Shown piece by piece: positions 47,920-57,369 of a DNA stretch of 64,000 bases. The notes under the pieces are model-generated. The model searched no databases, was not told the DNA's origin, and worked only from the letters and a program-made list of their open reading frames with translations. Source of the DNA: Castellaniella defragrans (GTDB lineage Bacteria > Pseudomonadota > Gammaproteobacteria > Burkholderiales > Burkholderiaceae_B); the NCBI RefSeq assembly GCF_014203015.1, contig NZ_JACHIB010000009.1, forward strand, positions 1 through 64,000, read 5' to 3'. Both the position numbers and the translations under genes were made by a program. Position 1 is the stretch's first letter. Each line of letters begins with the position of its first letter.

Positions 47920-48678
47920 ATGATGTTGTCCAAGACCCTCAAGGCCGCCCTGGCCGGACTGGCCCTGACCCTGGCGCTGCCGATGACCCAGGCCAGCGCC
48001 AAGGACCTGATCGTCGCCACCGACACCGCCTTCGTGCCCTTCGAGTTCAAGCAGAACGGCAAGTACACCGGCTTCGACATCCAGCTCTGGGAAGCCATCG
48101 CCAAGCAGGCCGGCCTGAAATACCGCCTGCAGCCGATGGATTTCAACGGCATCATCCCGGGCCTGCAGACGCGCAACGTGGACGTGGCCCTGGCCGGGAT
48201 CACCATCCGCGAGGACCGCGCCAAGGTCATCGACTTCTCCGAGCCCTACTACGAGTCGGGCCTGGCCATCCTGGTCTCCAGCGACAGCCCCATCCAGACC
48301 GCCAAGGACCTCGAAGGCAAGACGGTGGCCGTGAAGATCGGCACCGCCACGGTGGACTACATGAAGGCCAACGTGCCCTCGGCCAAGCTCAAGCTCTTCC
48401 CGAACATCGACAACGCCTTCCTGGAGCTGGCCACGGGCCGCGTGGACGCCGTGGTGCACGACACGCCCAACGTCCAGTACTACGCCAAGACCGCCGGCAA
48501 CGGCAAGGTCAAGGTCGTGGGCTCGCTCAAGAGCGGCGACTTCTACGGCATCGCCTTCCCCAAGGGCAGCGAGCTGGTGCCCGTGGTCAACAAGGCCCTG
48601 TCCGAGCTGAAATCCAACGGCACCTACGACAAGCTGTACGAAACCTGGTTCGGCCAGAAGGCCAGCGCCGTGAACTGA
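47920..48678 (+). CDS. glnH: Glutamine-type amino acid-binding protein (GlnH-like)
   Basis: Periplasmic solute-binding family 3 protein, 252 aa. The signal peptide ends ASA-KDL near residue 24. The mature start [19 protein letters not shown] and [15 protein letters not shown], plus [25 protein letters not shown], closely resemble GlnH. Ligand is most likely glutamine; the call is by similarity. AAGGAGA lies before the ATG. A strong terminator follows it, so the receptor is probably made in excess over GlnP and GlnQ. Confidence 0.88.
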   Translation: MMLSKTLKAALAGLALTLALPMTQASAKDLIVATDTAFVPFEFKQNGKYTGFDIQLWEAIAKQAGLKYRLQPMDFNGIIPGLQTRNVDVALAGITIREDRAKVIDFSEPYYESGLAILVSSDSPIQTAKDLEGKTVAVKIGTATVDYMKANVPSAKLKLFPNIDNAFLELATGRVDAVVHDTPNVQYYAKTAGNGKVKVVGSLKSGDFYGIAFPKGSELVPVVNKALSELKSNGTYDKLYETWFGQKASAVN

Positions 48679-48699
48679 ACGCGGCCGATCGATCCGACG

Positions 48700-48737
48700 G
48701 CGGCGGCCGGATGCATGCGTCCGTCCGCCGCTTTTTC
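48700..48737 (+). terminator. Terminator between glnH and glnP
   Basis: GCGGCGG (48700-48706) pairs with CCGCCGC (48725-48731), extended inside by further pairs, followed by five T. It would lower transcription into glnPQ relative to glnH. Confidence 0.75.
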
Positions 48738-48740
48738 ATC

Positions 48741-48839
48741 GCCGGGCCGCCCCGGCTGAACAGCCTCTCCCGCCGGGCCGCCGGTCCGCCGGGCGCAGCG
48801 CCGGTGGCCCGTCTTTCCATGCGTCCGCCCTGCGGACGC
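48741..48839. other. glnH-glnP gap: palindromic repeat and leader hairpin
   Basis: GCCGGGCCGCCCC at 48741-48753 belongs to the second dispersed repeat. A perfect 7-bp hairpin GCGTCCG/CGGACGC at 48821-48839 lies 21 nt before the glnP ATG and could affect its translation. Confidence 0.5.
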
Positions 48840-48860
48840 CGATCTTCATGGGGATAGACC

Positions 48861-49700
48861 ATGACTTTTGAATGGTCGGCCATCTGGGCCGCCTGGCCCG
48901 ACCTGATGGCCGGTTCGTGGATGACGATCCAGATCACCCTGCTGGGCCTGGTCGGCGGCACGATCATCGGCGCCCTGTCCGGGGTGGTGGTGACCTACGT
49001 GCCGGTGCCCGTGACGCGCCGCACCCTGGCCTGGAGCGTCGTGGTGCTGGCGGCCGCCGTGGCCCTGCTGCGGCTGGCGGCCTGGCTGGATGCCGGCCCC
49101 CTGGCCGGCGTGCCCGACGCGGCCTGGTGGGCCCTGCGGCTGGCGGTGCTGGCCCTGCTGGCCTGGCGCTTCCTGTCCTGGATCCCGCTGGTGCTGTCCT
49201 TCCTCTCCCAGGTCTACATCCTGGTGATCCGGGGCACGCCGATCGTGGTGCAGGTGATGTTCATCTATTTCGCGCTGCCGCTGCTGGTGAACCTGCGCAT
49301 CGACGGCTTCACCGCCGCGACCGTGACGCTGATGATCAATTCGGGCGCCTACATCGCCGAGATCGTGCGCGCCGGCCTGCAGTCGGTGCCCAAGGGTCTG
49401 TACGAGGCCGGCCAGGCCATGGGCCTGCCGTTCCACAAGATCCTCGCCCGCATCATCGGCCCGGTGGCGCTGCGGCGCATGATCCCGACCATGGGCAACC
49501 AGTGCATCATCAGCCTCAAGGACTCGTCCCTGTTCATCGTGATCGGGGTGGCCGAACTGACCCGCCAGGGCCAGGAGATCATCGCCGGCAACTTCCGCGC
49601 CGTGGAGATCTGGGGCGCGGTGGCGGTGATCTACCTGATCATGACGGGCTGCATCGCGCTGGCGCTGAAATACATCGAACACAGGACGCGCATCGTATGA
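48861..49700 (+). CDS. glnP: Glutamine-type ABC permease (GlnP-like) with an internal insertion
   Basis: Permease of the HisMQ family, 279 aa, against 219 in E. coli GlnP. The normal start ([22 protein letters not shown]) and core ([20 protein letters not shown], and the EAA loop [20 protein letters not shown]) are intact. Between them, at about residues 50-108, is an insertion of about 60 residues with two extra hydrophobic stretches ([20 protein letters not shown] and [17 protein letters not shown]). These would add two membrane helices and keep the topology of the rest. The end overlaps the glnQ start. Confidence 0.88.
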   Translation: MTFEWSAIWAAWPDLMAGSWMTIQITLLGLVGGTIIGALSGVVVTYVPVPVTRRTLAWSVVVLAAAVALLRLAAWLDAGPLAGVPDAAWWALRLAVLALLAWRFLSWIPLVLSFLSQVYILVIRGTPIVVQVMFIYFALPLLVNLRIDGFTAATVTLMINSGAYIAEIVRAGLQSVPKGLYEAGQAMGLPFHKILARIIGPVALRRMIPTMGNQCIISLKDSSLFIVIGVAELTRQGQEIIAGNFRAVEIWGAVAVIYLIMTGCIALALKYIEHRTRIV

Positions 49701-50425
49701 GCATCGTCGAATTCAAGAACGTCACCAAGCGCTTCGGCGACAACGTCGTCCTGGACGGCATCGACCTGAGCATCGACGCGGGCGAGGTCGTGGTCGTGGT
49801 CGGACCCTCGGGCTCGGGCAAGTCCACGTTCCTGCGCTGCATCAACGTGCTGGAAACCATCCAGGGCGGCGACATCATCGTCAACGGCCACAGCGTCCTG
49901 GGCCCGCCGGCGCAGGTGCGCGAACTGCGCCGCGAGGCCGGCATGGTGTTCCAGCAGTTCAACCTGTTCCCCCAGCTGACGGCGCTGGAGAACGTCATGT
50001 TCGGCCCCCTCCACGCCCGCGGCACGCCGCGCGACCAGGCCCGCGCGCAGGCGCTGGAGCTGCTGACCAAGGTCGGGCTGGCCGAGCGCGCCGGCCACTA
50101 CCCGGGGCAGCTGTCCGGCGGCCAGCAGCAGCGCGTGGCGATCGCCCGCGCGCTGGCCATCAAGCCGCTGCTGATGCTGTTCGACGAGCCGACCTCGGCG
50201 CTGGACCCGGAATTGCGCCACGAGGTCCTGAAGGTGATGCAGGACGTGGCCGAGGAAGGCATGACCATGATCGTGGTCACCCACGAAATGGAATTCGCCC
50301 GCAAGGTCGGCAGCCGGCTGATCTTCATGGACGCGGGCAAGATCGCCGAGGACGGCGATCCCGCGACCCTGCTCAGCCAGCCGCCCAGCCAGCGCCTGAA
50401 GGACTTCCTGCAGCACGTGGCCTGA
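49697..50425 (+). CDS. glnQ: Glutamine-type ABC importer ATPase (GlnQ-like)
   Basis: ATPase of the polar amino acid importer, 242 aa, normal length. Walker [10 protein letters not shown] (about 36-44), Q-loop FQQFNLFP, signature LSGGQQQR, Walker [16 protein letters not shown] and the H-loop [10 protein letters not shown] are complete. The ATG overlaps the glnP stop. Confidence 0.93.
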   Translation: MSIVEFKNVTKRFGDNVVLDGIDLSIDAGEVVVVVGPSGSGKSTFLRCINVLETIQGGDIIVNGHSVLGPPAQVRELRREAGMVFQQFNLFPQLTALENVMFGPLHARGTPRDQARAQALELLTKVGLAERAGHYPGQLSGGQQQRVAIARALAIKPLLMLFDEPTSALDPELRHEVLKVMQDVAEEGMTMIVVTHEMEFARKVGSRLIFMDAGKIAEDGDPATLLSQPPSQRLKDFLQHVA

Positions 50426-50477
50426 CTGACCGCGCAGGGCGGCGGACGGGCCTCGCCCCCGGTTCGCGGCGGTGCCC

Positions 50478-50531
50478 GGCGGGGCGGCGTTCTTTGGCGG
50501 AGCGGTGTTCCGTGGCGGGGCGGCGTTCTTT
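50478..50531. repeat. 18-bp tandem repeat, three units
   Basis: GGCGGGGCGGCGTTCTTT (50478), GGCGGAGCGGTGTTCCGT (50496) and GGCGGGGCGGCGTTCTTT (50514). The first and third are identical. It lies between the convergent glnQ and the coiled-coil protein gene. Confidence 0.8.
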
Positions 50532-50560
50532 TCCGGGGCGGGCGCTTCCCCGCCGCGGCG

Positions 50561-51283
50561 TCAGCGCGCCGCGGTGACGTGGAAGGTGCGCGTGGCGATG
50601 ATCTTGTCGGATCCTTCCGCCATGACCTGGATGGTGACCTGGCGCGGGCGGAAGGCCTTGTTCGGCAGTTCGGCGCGGCCTTCGACGACGATGTAGCGGC
50701 CCATGTCCAGGGGCTGCGTGGCGAGCTCGACGTGGGCGGCGTTGCCGTTGGGGTAGGACCCCTGCGCGATCAGCCTGATCTGGCCGCGCAGGGTGGGGGC
50801 CTCGGTCTGGCCCTCGGGCAGGTCCTGGATCAGCAGGATGCGGTAGTCCACCCCGCCGTCGCGCGCGACCATGTCGGCGCCGCGGATGCCCGGCGAGGTG
50901 CCGCGCGGATCGGGGGGGATGGCCTGGATCAGGCTGGCGACGCCGGCTTCCATGTCGGCCGCCTGCTTGCGCAGCTGCTCGGCGCGCGCGGCCTGCTCCT
51001 GCTGGTCCTGGCGCGCCTGCTTGATCTGCGCGCGGATCTTCTCGGCTTCGGCGGACAGGCGCTGGCTTTCGAGGTTGGCGGTGTTCAGGTCCGTGCGCAG
51101 TTGTTCCGATTGCTCGACCGTGAGGCGCTGCGGGCCGTAGCTGCGCTGCAGGAACAGCACGCCCCCGGCACCCAGGATCACGCCGGTGATCAGCAGCAGC
51201 AGCCAGCGCGGGATCCCGCGGCTGCGCCGGGTGTAGCCGTAGGGGGTGGGCTTGAAGGTGGGGCGTTTGGGGCCGAGCGACAT
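50561..51283 (-). CDS. Membrane-anchored coiled-coil protein of unknown function
   Basis: 240 aa. A basic N-terminus (about 1-26) precedes one membrane segment (about 27-45, WLLLLITGVILGAGGVLFL). A long coiled coil (about 55-115, rich in Gln, Ala, Glu and Arg) follows, then a beta-rich C-terminal domain (about 140-240) holding VDYRILLIQDLPEGQTEAP and PLDMGRYIVVEGRAELP. The layout is similar to DUF6776-type proteins, but I do not recognise it firmly. The C-terminal domain should be periplasmic. It is a single gene; the next gene on this strand, murU, ends 121 bp upstream. Confidence 0.75.
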   Translation of the reverse strand: MSLGPKRPTFKPTPYGYTRRSRGIPRWLLLLITGVILGAGGVLFLQRSYGPQRLTVEQSEQLRTDLNTANLESQRLSAEAEKIRAQIKQARQDQQEQAARAEQLRKQAADMEAGVASLIQAIPPDPRGTSPGIRGADMVARDGGVDYRILLIQDLPEGQTEAPTLRGQIRLIAQGSYPNGNAAHVELATQPLDMGRYIVVEGRAELPNKAFRPRQVTIQVMAEGSDKIIATRTFHVTAAR

Positions 51284-51404
51284 GACGAAATTCCTGGATT
51301 GCTTGAAGCTTGCGTAATGGCTTGCGTGATGCGTCGCGCCGCGTGGCGGCGCGGGTGCGAAACCAATTAGGATAAACGGTTTCGCGGTTTCGCTGGGAAT
51401 GCGC

Positions 51405-52247
51405 CTACATCCGGTTGCGATTTTCCGCCCGCGGGCGGGCGCCGGGGCCGGCGGCGTGCCCGCCCAGCGCGGCGTCCAGCGCCGCCAGGCGCGCGGGTGT
51501 GCCGACGTCCACCCATCGCCCCGCGTGCCGTTCGCCGTCCACGGCGCGCGCCGCCATGGCCTGGCGCAGCAGCGGCGCGAGCGGCGCGGGCCGGTCCGGG
51601 TCGGTGCCGGCGAACAGGGCCGGGCGATACAGGCCGATGCCGGCGAAGGTCAGGACGGGCGCCGCGGCGGCCGGCGTCGGGGGAAGCGGGGCGGCCGCCG
51701 CCGGCGTGCGGCCGGGGCCGTCCGGATGATCCCGGCCCGTGTCGGGGCGGAGGTCGAGGCCGGGACCGGCGTCCGGGCGCGGCGCGACGAGGCCGTCGGC
51801 CTGCAGCACGAAATCGCCTTCCGGGTGGTGGGCGGGATTGTCCACCAGCACCAGGTGCGCCAGGCGGTCGGCCGGCCACGCGGCCGCGAGCCGCGCCGCC
51901 CGCGCGGGATCCCAGTCGCACCAGACGTCGCCGTTCAGGACCAGGAAGGGGCGGCCCTGGAAGAACGGCAGCGCGCGCGCGATGCCGCCCGCCGTTTCCA
52001 GGGCGGGGGACTCGGCCGAATAGCGCAGCCGCACGCCGTACGCCCGGCCGTCGCCCAGCGCGGCCTCGATGCGCTCGCCCAGCCAGGCGTGGTTCACCAG
52101 GATGTCGGCGATGCCGGCCCGCGCGAGGCGTTCCAGGTGCCAGGCGATCAGGGGGCGGCCGCCCACGGGCAGCAGGGGCTTGGGGCAGGCGTCCGTCAGC
52201 GGACGCATGCGCTCGCCGCGCCCCGCGGCCAGGATCATGGCGCGCAT
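51405..52247 (-). CDS. murU: N-acetylmuramate alpha-1-phosphate uridylyltransferase MurU
   Basis: Converts MurNAc-alpha-1-phosphate and UTP to UDP-MurNAc in peptidoglycan recycling, bypassing the fosfomycin-sensitive MurA step. 280 aa. The nucleotidyltransferase motif MILAAGRGERMRPLTDACPKP and the metal-binding VLNGDVWCDWD are clear. An Ala/Pro/Asp-rich insertion (about 175-205) makes it longer than Pseudomonas MurU. I use ATG 52247, whose A is shared with the amgK TGA; ATG 52238 is also possible. The pairing with amgK is the main support for MurU over other sugar nucleotidyltransferases. Confidence 0.87.
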   Translation of the reverse strand: MRAMILAAGRGERMRPLTDACPKPLLPVGGRPLIAWHLERLARAGIADILVNHAWLGERIEAALGDGRAYGVRLRYSAESPALETAGGIARALPFFQGRPFLVLNGDVWCDWDPARAARLAAAWPADRLAHLVLVDNPAHHPEGDFVLQADGLVAPRPDAGPGLDLRPDTGRDHPDGPGRTPAAAAPLPPTPAAAAPVLTFAGIGLYRPALFAGTDPDRPAPLAPLLRQAMAARAVDGERHAGRWVDVGTPARLAALDAALGGHAAGPGARPRAENRNRM

Positions 52248-53296
52248 CAGAAGGAATACCCGTCGGCCTGCGGCACGCGCTCGGCCTGGTCCAGCAGGCG
52301 CAGCAGGGGGCGGAAGACGCCGTAGCGCCCCGCGACCTGGCGCACGTAGGTCCGCACCCGGGGCATGTGGTCCAGGTAGTGGTGCTTGCCGTCGCGGTGC
52401 GACAGGCGGGCGAAGACCCCCAGGATGCGCAGGTTGCGCTGCAGCCCCATCCATTCATAGTCGACGTGGAAGCGGGCGAAGTCGTCCGCCACGGGCAGGC
52501 CCTCCGCCCGGGCGTATTCCCAGTAGCGGATGGCCCAGTCGAGCTGGCGGGCCTCGTCCCAGGTGGTGCGGGCGTCCATGGCCAGCGAGGCGATGTCGTA
52601 GCTGATCGGGCCGTCCAGGGCGTCCTGGAAGTCGATGACGCCGGGCGCGGCGTCCGGCCCGTCCGGGCCGAGCATCAGGTTGGGCGAGTGGTAGTCGCGG
52701 TGCACGAGGACGCGCGGCTGCGCCGCCGCCCGCTGCGCCAGCAGGCCGAAGATGTCCGCCAGCGCGGTCTGGGCGGCGGCATCGGGCGCGTGGCCCAGAT
52801 GGGTGCGCAGGTACCACTGCGGAAAGACGGCCAGCTCTTCGAGCAGGCGCGCCTCGTCGTAGGGCGGCAGGCCGCCGGCCGGGCAGCGCTGCAGCGCGAC
52901 CAGGGCGCGCAGGGCGCCGCGGTAGTGCCGCTGCAGGGCGGCCTCGTCCTGGTCCAGGCCGTCGCGCAGCGCGTCGAGGAACGTGTGCCGCCCCAGGTCG
53001 GAGAGCAGCAGGAAGCCCTGGTCGAGATCCTGCGCCAGGACCTCGGGGACGCGCAGCCCGCCCGCGGCCAGCAGGGCGGCGATGCGCACGAAGGGGGCGC
53101 AGTCCTCGTGAGGCGGCGGGGCGTCCATGGCGATCAGGGTGCCGCCCGCGGCCTGCAGGCGGAAATAGCGGCGGAAGCTGGCGTCGCCGGAGACGGGGGC
53201 GAGGCTGTCCAGAACCAGGCCCAGGCGATCGGCGTGCCGGCCCAGCCAGTGGCGCAGGGCGTCCAGGCGGGGGTCCTGAGTGGGGGTAGGGATCAT
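52247..53296 (-). CDS. amgK: Anomeric MurNAc/GlcNAc kinase AmgK
   Basis: Phosphorylates MurNAc at C1 to MurNAc-alpha-1-phosphate, feeding MurU. 349 aa, aminoglycoside phosphotransferase fold. The catalytic loop VHRDYHSPNLML and metal-binding VIDFQDALDGP are intact; SGDASFRRYFRL is the nucleotide-binding part. Start ATG 53296 (MIPTPTQDP); longer readings have no similarity. The order amgK-murU divergent from lptD-surA is also seen in Pseudomonas. Confidence 0.9.
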   Translation of the reverse strand: MIPTPTQDPRLDALRHWLGRHADRLGLVLDSLAPVSGDASFRRYFRLQAAGGTLIAMDAPPPHEDCAPFVRIAALLAAGGLRVPEVLAQDLDQGFLLLSDLGRHTFLDALRDGLDQDEAALQRHYRGALRALVALQRCPAGGLPPYDEARLLEELAVFPQWYLRTHLGHAPDAAAQTALADIFGLLAQRAAAQPRVLVHRDYHSPNLMLGPDGPDAAPGVIDFQDALDGPISYDIASLAMDARTTWDEARQLDWAIRYWEYARAEGLPVADDFARFHVDYEWMGLQRNLRILGVFARLSHRDGKHHYLDHMPRVRTYVRQVAGRYGVFRPLLRLLDQAERVPQADGYSF

Positions 53297-53382
53297 GCGC
53301 GGGATTCGGGGAAAATTCGGAAAAAGGGATGGGCGCGGATCGGCCGGCCGGGAGGCCGGGACACGATGCGGTCCGGCTTCTC

Positions 53383-53388
53383 TATAAT
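53383..53388 (+). promoter_or_regulatory. lptD operon -10 box
   Basis: A perfect TATAAT 70 nt before the likely lptD start. GGGACA lies 19 bp upstream as a poor -35. Confidence 0.6.
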
Positions 53389-53457
53389 ACTGGGTCGCTG
53401 GTCGTCGCGGGTGGGCCGATCGGCCGTCGTCTTTCAACCATTTCGGGGAACCGGGTC

Positions 53458-55824
53458 TTGGCGCATTGGATCGGTCGCATCATCTTCCTGGGCCTGTGCC
53501 TGCCGGCGCCGGTCCTCGCGGCGCAGCCCTCGCCGGATGCGGACGGTATGCGGATGGTCGGCAGCCTGCGGCTGCATCCGGGCCTGAAGGACGACGCCCT
53601 GCCGTCGTTCCTGATCGGCGACGACATCAGCCGCGACGCCGAAGGGCGGGTGGTCCTGCGCGGCAACGCCCAGGTCCGCCGGCTGGATTCCGTGATCAAG
53701 GGCGACCGCATCGAATACCTGCAGTCCACCGGCGAGGCCGACGTCCGCGGCAACGGCCTGATGATGCGCGACGGCAACGTCGTGCGCGGGCCGCACCTGC
53801 GCTACAACGTCGATACCGAAAAGGGCCTGATCGAGCAGCCGCGCTTCTGGCTGGGCGGCACGGCCGGCGCCGGCACGGCCGACCAGGCGGAAATCCTCAG
53901 CCGCCAGCACATGCGCCTGAAGAACGTGCGCTACAGCGGCTGGACGGGGCCCGATCCGGCCTGGACCATCGATTCCAGCCGCGTCGATCTGTATCTGGAC
54001 GAAAATGAGGGCGCGGCGCGCAACGGCGTGCTGTACTTCAAGGGCGCGCCGATCCTGTATTCGCCCTACCTGACGTTCCCGCTGGGCAAGGACCGCAAGT
54101 CCGGCTTCCTGCTGCCGACCTACGGCACGTCCAGCAACGGTGGGATCGAGATCACCGTCCCGTACTACCTGAACCTGGCGCCCGACTACGACGCCACGCT
54201 GTATCCCCGCTACCTCAGCAAGCGCGGCCTGCTGCTGGGCACGGAATTCCGCCACCTGAGCGCCAATTCCCATTCCGAACTGTTCGGCACCTACATCATG
54301 CGCGACCGCGAGACGGGCGACAAGCGCTGGATGTATTCGGTACAGCACACGCAGGCGCTGGGCAATGGCTTCAGCGCCTACCTGGATGCGCGCAAGGTCT
54401 CCGACGACAATTATTTCCGCGATTTCTCGTCCTTCGGGCTGACGGACGCGGCCATCACCTACATGCCCAGCCAGGCGCTGCTGTCCTGGACGGACCACCG
54501 CTACCTGTCGGGCTCCCTGCAGTTCTACCGCTACCAGACCCTGCAGGACAGCACGGGTTCCTTCCTGGCGCCGCCCTACGACATCCTGCCCCAGCTCAAC
54601 TTCACCGCGCAGCGCTACGGCTGGCACGGCCTGGACGTGGTCTCCACCAACACGGCTTCGCGCTTCGTCGCGCCGATCTACCGCGGCGACGCCTTCCCGG
54701 AGCAGGCCGGCCGGCGCCTGATGCCCAACGGCACGCGCCTGACGTCCTACACCTCGATCTCGCGGCCCTTCGTGCTGCCCGGCGCCTACCTGACGCCGAA
54801 GGTCGGCCTGCACATGAGCCAGTACGAGACCGAATGGTTCTCCGGCACGCCGGGCATGGAACGGTTCGCCGGCCGCCCCGCCAGCCAGTCGCGGGTGCTG
54901 CCGATCGCCTCGGTGGACACCGGCCTGACGCTGGAGCGTGACGCCTCGCTGTTCGGCAACGCGGCCATCCAGACCCTGGAGCCGCGGCTGTACTACCTGT
55001 ACGTGCCGTACCGCGATCAGTCCGACCTGCCGGTGTTCGACACGGCGCTGGCCACCTTCAACTACCAGCAGGCCTTCGACGAGAACATCTTCAGCGGCGG
55101 CTGGGACCGCATCGCCAACGCCAACCAGCTCACCTTCGGCCTGACCAGCCGCTGGCTGGACGCCGACACCGGCTTCGAGCGCCTGTCCCTGTCGCTCGCC
55201 CAGCGCTTCTATTTCGACAACCAGCGGGTGACGCTGTCCAGCGAGGCGCCCCGCATCGACACCGAATCGGACTATCTGGTCGGGGCCAGGGCGGCGCTGA
55301 CCGACAAGTTCTCGGTGTATTTCGACGGCCAGTTCGACCACGAGACGCAGAAGCGCAACCGGCTCAGCGGCGGCGTGCGCTGGACGCCCAAGCGCCTGGC
55401 GACGGTGTCCCTGTCCTACCGCTACGAGCGCGACGTCAACAGCTATGCCGACCCCTATGGCGTGCTGCCCTCGGATGCCGTCCCGGCCACCCGCGAGCAG
55501 GTCAGCCTCAGCTCCCAGTGGCCGCTGTCCATGCGCTGGTACGGGGTGGGCCGTTATGATTATTCCCTGGCCGAAAAACGCAACACGCAGTCCATCGTCG
55601 GCCTGGAATACCGCGGCGACGGCGGCTGGGCCGCGCGCGTGGTGATGCAGCGCTACGCGGTGTCGGCCCAGAAGACCAACACGGCGCTGTTCCTGCAGCT
55701 CGAGCTCACCGGGCTGGGCTCGCTGGGCACCGATCCCATGTCCCTGCTGACCGATCGGGTCATCGGCTACCAGCCCGTCACTCCCCCCACGCCTGAAAAA
55801 ACCGTTTTCGAGAGGTACGAATGA
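53458..55824 (+). CDS. lptD: LPS-assembly outer membrane protein LptD
   Basis: With LptE it inserts lipopolysaccharide in the outer leaflet. 788 aa, close to 784 in E. coli. The signal peptide (about 1-22, IGRIIFLGLCLPAPVLA) is followed by the OstA/LptA-like periplasmic jellyroll (about 50-180, GDDISRDAEGRVVLRGNAQVRR) and a C-terminal beta barrel (about 190-788) rich in alternating aromatic strands. The best start is TTG 53458, because it begins the signal peptide and lies downstream of a perfect TATAAT. No ATG is available in frame between promoter and signal peptide. The stop overlaps the surA ATG. Confidence 0.92.
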   Translation: MAHWIGRIIFLGLCLPAPVLAAQPSPDADGMRMVGSLRLHPGLKDDALPSFLIGDDISRDAEGRVVLRGNAQVRRLDSVIKGDRIEYLQSTGEADVRGNGLMMRDGNVVRGPHLRYNVDTEKGLIEQPRFWLGGTAGAGTADQAEILSRQHMRLKNVRYSGWTGPDPAWTIDSSRVDLYLDENEGAARNGVLYFKGAPILYSPYLTFPLGKDRKSGFLLPTYGTSSNGGIEITVPYYLNLAPDYDATLYPRYLSKRGLLLGTEFRHLSANSHSELFGTYIMRDRETGDKRWMYSVQHTQALGNGFSAYLDARKVSDDNYFRDFSSFGLTDAAITYMPSQALLSWTDHRYLSGSLQFYRYQTLQDSTGSFLAPPYDILPQLNFTAQRYGWHGLDVVSTNTASRFVAPIYRGDAFPEQAGRRLMPNGTRLTSYTSISRPFVLPGAYLTPKVGLHMSQYETEWFSGTPGMERFAGRPASQSRVLPIASVDTGLTLERDASLFGNAAIQTLEPRLYYLYVPYRDQSDLPVFDTALATFNYQQAFDENIFSGGWDRIANANQLTFGLTSRWLDADTGFERLSLSLAQRFYFDNQRVTLSSEAPRIDTESDYLVGARAALTDKFSVYFDGQFDHETQKRNRLSGGVRWTPKRLATVSLSYRYERDVNSYADPYGVLPSDAVPATREQVSLSSQWPLSMRWYGVGRYDYSLAEKRNTQSIVGLEYRGDGGWAARVVMQRYAVSAQKTNTALFLQLELTGLGSLGTDPMSLLTDRVIGYQPVTPPTPEKTVFERYE

Positions 55825-57368
55825 TGTCTGGCTTGCGTCATCCCGCCTGCGCCCTGTCGCTGGCCATCGTGCTGGGCGCCGGGGCATCGGCCCCCGCCCT
55901 GGCGGCCGGCAAGCCGGCGCCCCGTCCGGCCGCGCCGGCCGCGTCCGAGCAGTTCGTGGACGGCATCGCCGCCGTCGTCGACAAGGAAGTCATCACCCTG
56001 GCCCAGGTGGACGCCAAGGCGGTCCAGGTGCGCCGCCAGATGGAGCAGCAGCGCATCCCGGTGCCCGAGGCGCCCGTGCTGCGGCGCCAGGTGCTGCAGC
56101 AGATGATCAACGCGACCCTCCAGGATCACGAGGCCAGGCGCGTCGGCATCCGGGTGTCCGACGCCCAGGTCGATCAGGCGGTGCAGACCATCGCCCAGCG
56201 CAACCGCATCACGGTCGACCAGTTGCGGCGCGAGATCGCCGCCAGCGGCATGAGCTGGGACGACTACCGCACCGATCTGCGCTCCCAGATCCAGGACGAC
56301 ATCCTGCGCCAGCGCTTCGTCGAGGACCGCATTGCCATCAGCGACAGCGACATCGACGCCTTCCTGTCCATGAACGCCGGCAAGCCGCTGGCCGCCCCGC
56401 CCGCGGCGGAGCCCGCGCCCGCGCCCGCGGAGCCCGAACCGGCGCCGGTCCCGACCGGCCCGGAACTGGTCGAACTGGCGCAGATCCTGATCGAAGTGCC
56501 CGATTACGCCAGCGAGAGCATCGTCCAGGAAAAGCGCAAGCAGGCCGAGGACCTCCTGCGCAAGCTGCGCAGCGGCGCCGACTTCGCCGGCGTCGCCGCC
56601 GCCTCGTCGAACGGCCCGCAGGCCCTGGAAGGCGGCAACATGGGCATCCGGCCCCTGCACGACTGGCCCGACCTGTTCGCCCGGGCCATTGCGAACACGC
56701 CGCCCGGCGGCCTGAGCGGGATCGTGCAGAGCGGCCGAGGCTTCCACATCCTGAAGGTCCTGCGCCGCGGCTATGCCCAGCGCCCGGCGCCCAAGGCCGC
56801 CAGGTCCGCTGCCGCCGCCCAGGCCCAGGCCCAAGCAGCCCAGGCCCAGGCCCGCGCCCAGGCGCAGGCCGCCGCGTCCCGCTCGCCGGCGCCCTCGGGC
56901 CCCATGATGGTGACGCAGACCCATGCCCGCCACATCCTGATCAAGACTTCCAAGGTGGTGGACGACGCCAAGGCCCGCGCCACCCTCGAAAGCCTGCGCA
57001 ACCGCATCGCGCACGGCGAATCCTTCGCCGAACTGGCCCGGCGCTATTCCGAGGACGCCTCCGCGCCGCAGGGCGGCGACCTGGGTTGGCTCAATCCCGG
57101 CGAGACCGTGCCCGCTTTCGAGCAGGCCATGAACGCGCTGCAGGACGGCCAGGTCAGCGAGCCGGTCAAGTCGCCGTTCGGCTGGCACCTGATCCAGGTC
57201 GAGGGCCGCCAGACCAAGAACATGGAACAGGAATTCCGCCGCATGCAGGCGCGCCGCGAGCTGATGGAACGCCGCGTCGGGCCGGCCTACGAGGATTGGC
57301 TCGACCAGCTGCGCAGCCAGGCCTACATCGACAACCGCCTGGAAAAGGCCGCGGCCGGCGGCCGCTGA
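55821..57368 (+). CDS. surA: Periplasmic chaperone/peptidyl-prolyl isomerase SurA
   Basis: Delivers outer membrane proteins, including LptD, to the Bam complex. 515 aa against 428 in E. coli. A signal peptide (1-29) precedes the SurA N domain (about 40-190, with [20 protein letters not shown]). Two parvulin domains follow, at about 215-320 ([10 protein letters not shown]) and 365-470 ([11 protein letters not shown]). The linker between them (about 330-360) is an Ala/Gln repeat ([16 protein letters not shown]), and another Ala/Pro/Glu linker precedes the first; these explain the extra length. rsmA starts one nt after the stop. Confidence 0.95.
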   Translation: MMSGLRHPACALSLAIVLGAGASAPALAAGKPAPRPAAPAASEQFVDGIAAVVDKEVITLAQVDAKAVQVRRQMEQQRIPVPEAPVLRRQVLQQMINATLQDHEARRVGIRVSDAQVDQAVQTIAQRNRITVDQLRREIAASGMSWDDYRTDLRSQIQDDILRQRFVEDRIAISDSDIDAFLSMNAGKPLAAPPAAEPAPAPAEPEPAPVPTGPELVELAQILIEVPDYASESIVQEKRKQAEDLLRKLRSGADFAGVAAASSNGPQALEGGNMGIRPLHDWPDLFARAIANTPPGGLSGIVQSGRGFHILKVLRRGYAQRPAPKAARSAAAAQAQAQAAQAQARAQAQAAASRSPAPSGPMMVTQTHARHILIKTSKVVDDAKARATLESLRNRIAHGESFAELARRYSEDASAPQGGDLGWLNPGETVPAFEQAMNALQDGQVSEPVKSPFGWHLIQVEGRQTKNMEQEFRRMQARRELMERRVGPAYEDWLDQLRSQAYIDNRLEKAAAGGR

Positions 57369-57369
57369 G

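Noticed and set aside
50472-50696. Plus-strand ORF with a GGAAFF-type six-residue repeat
   Set aside because: It runs antisense into the coiled-coil protein gene and its repeat is just the 18-bp DNA repeat read in frame; no other support.
52247-53296. Aminoglycoside phosphotransferase
   Set aside because: The pairing with a nucleotidyltransferase and place beside lptD fit AmgK of cell wall recycling much better.
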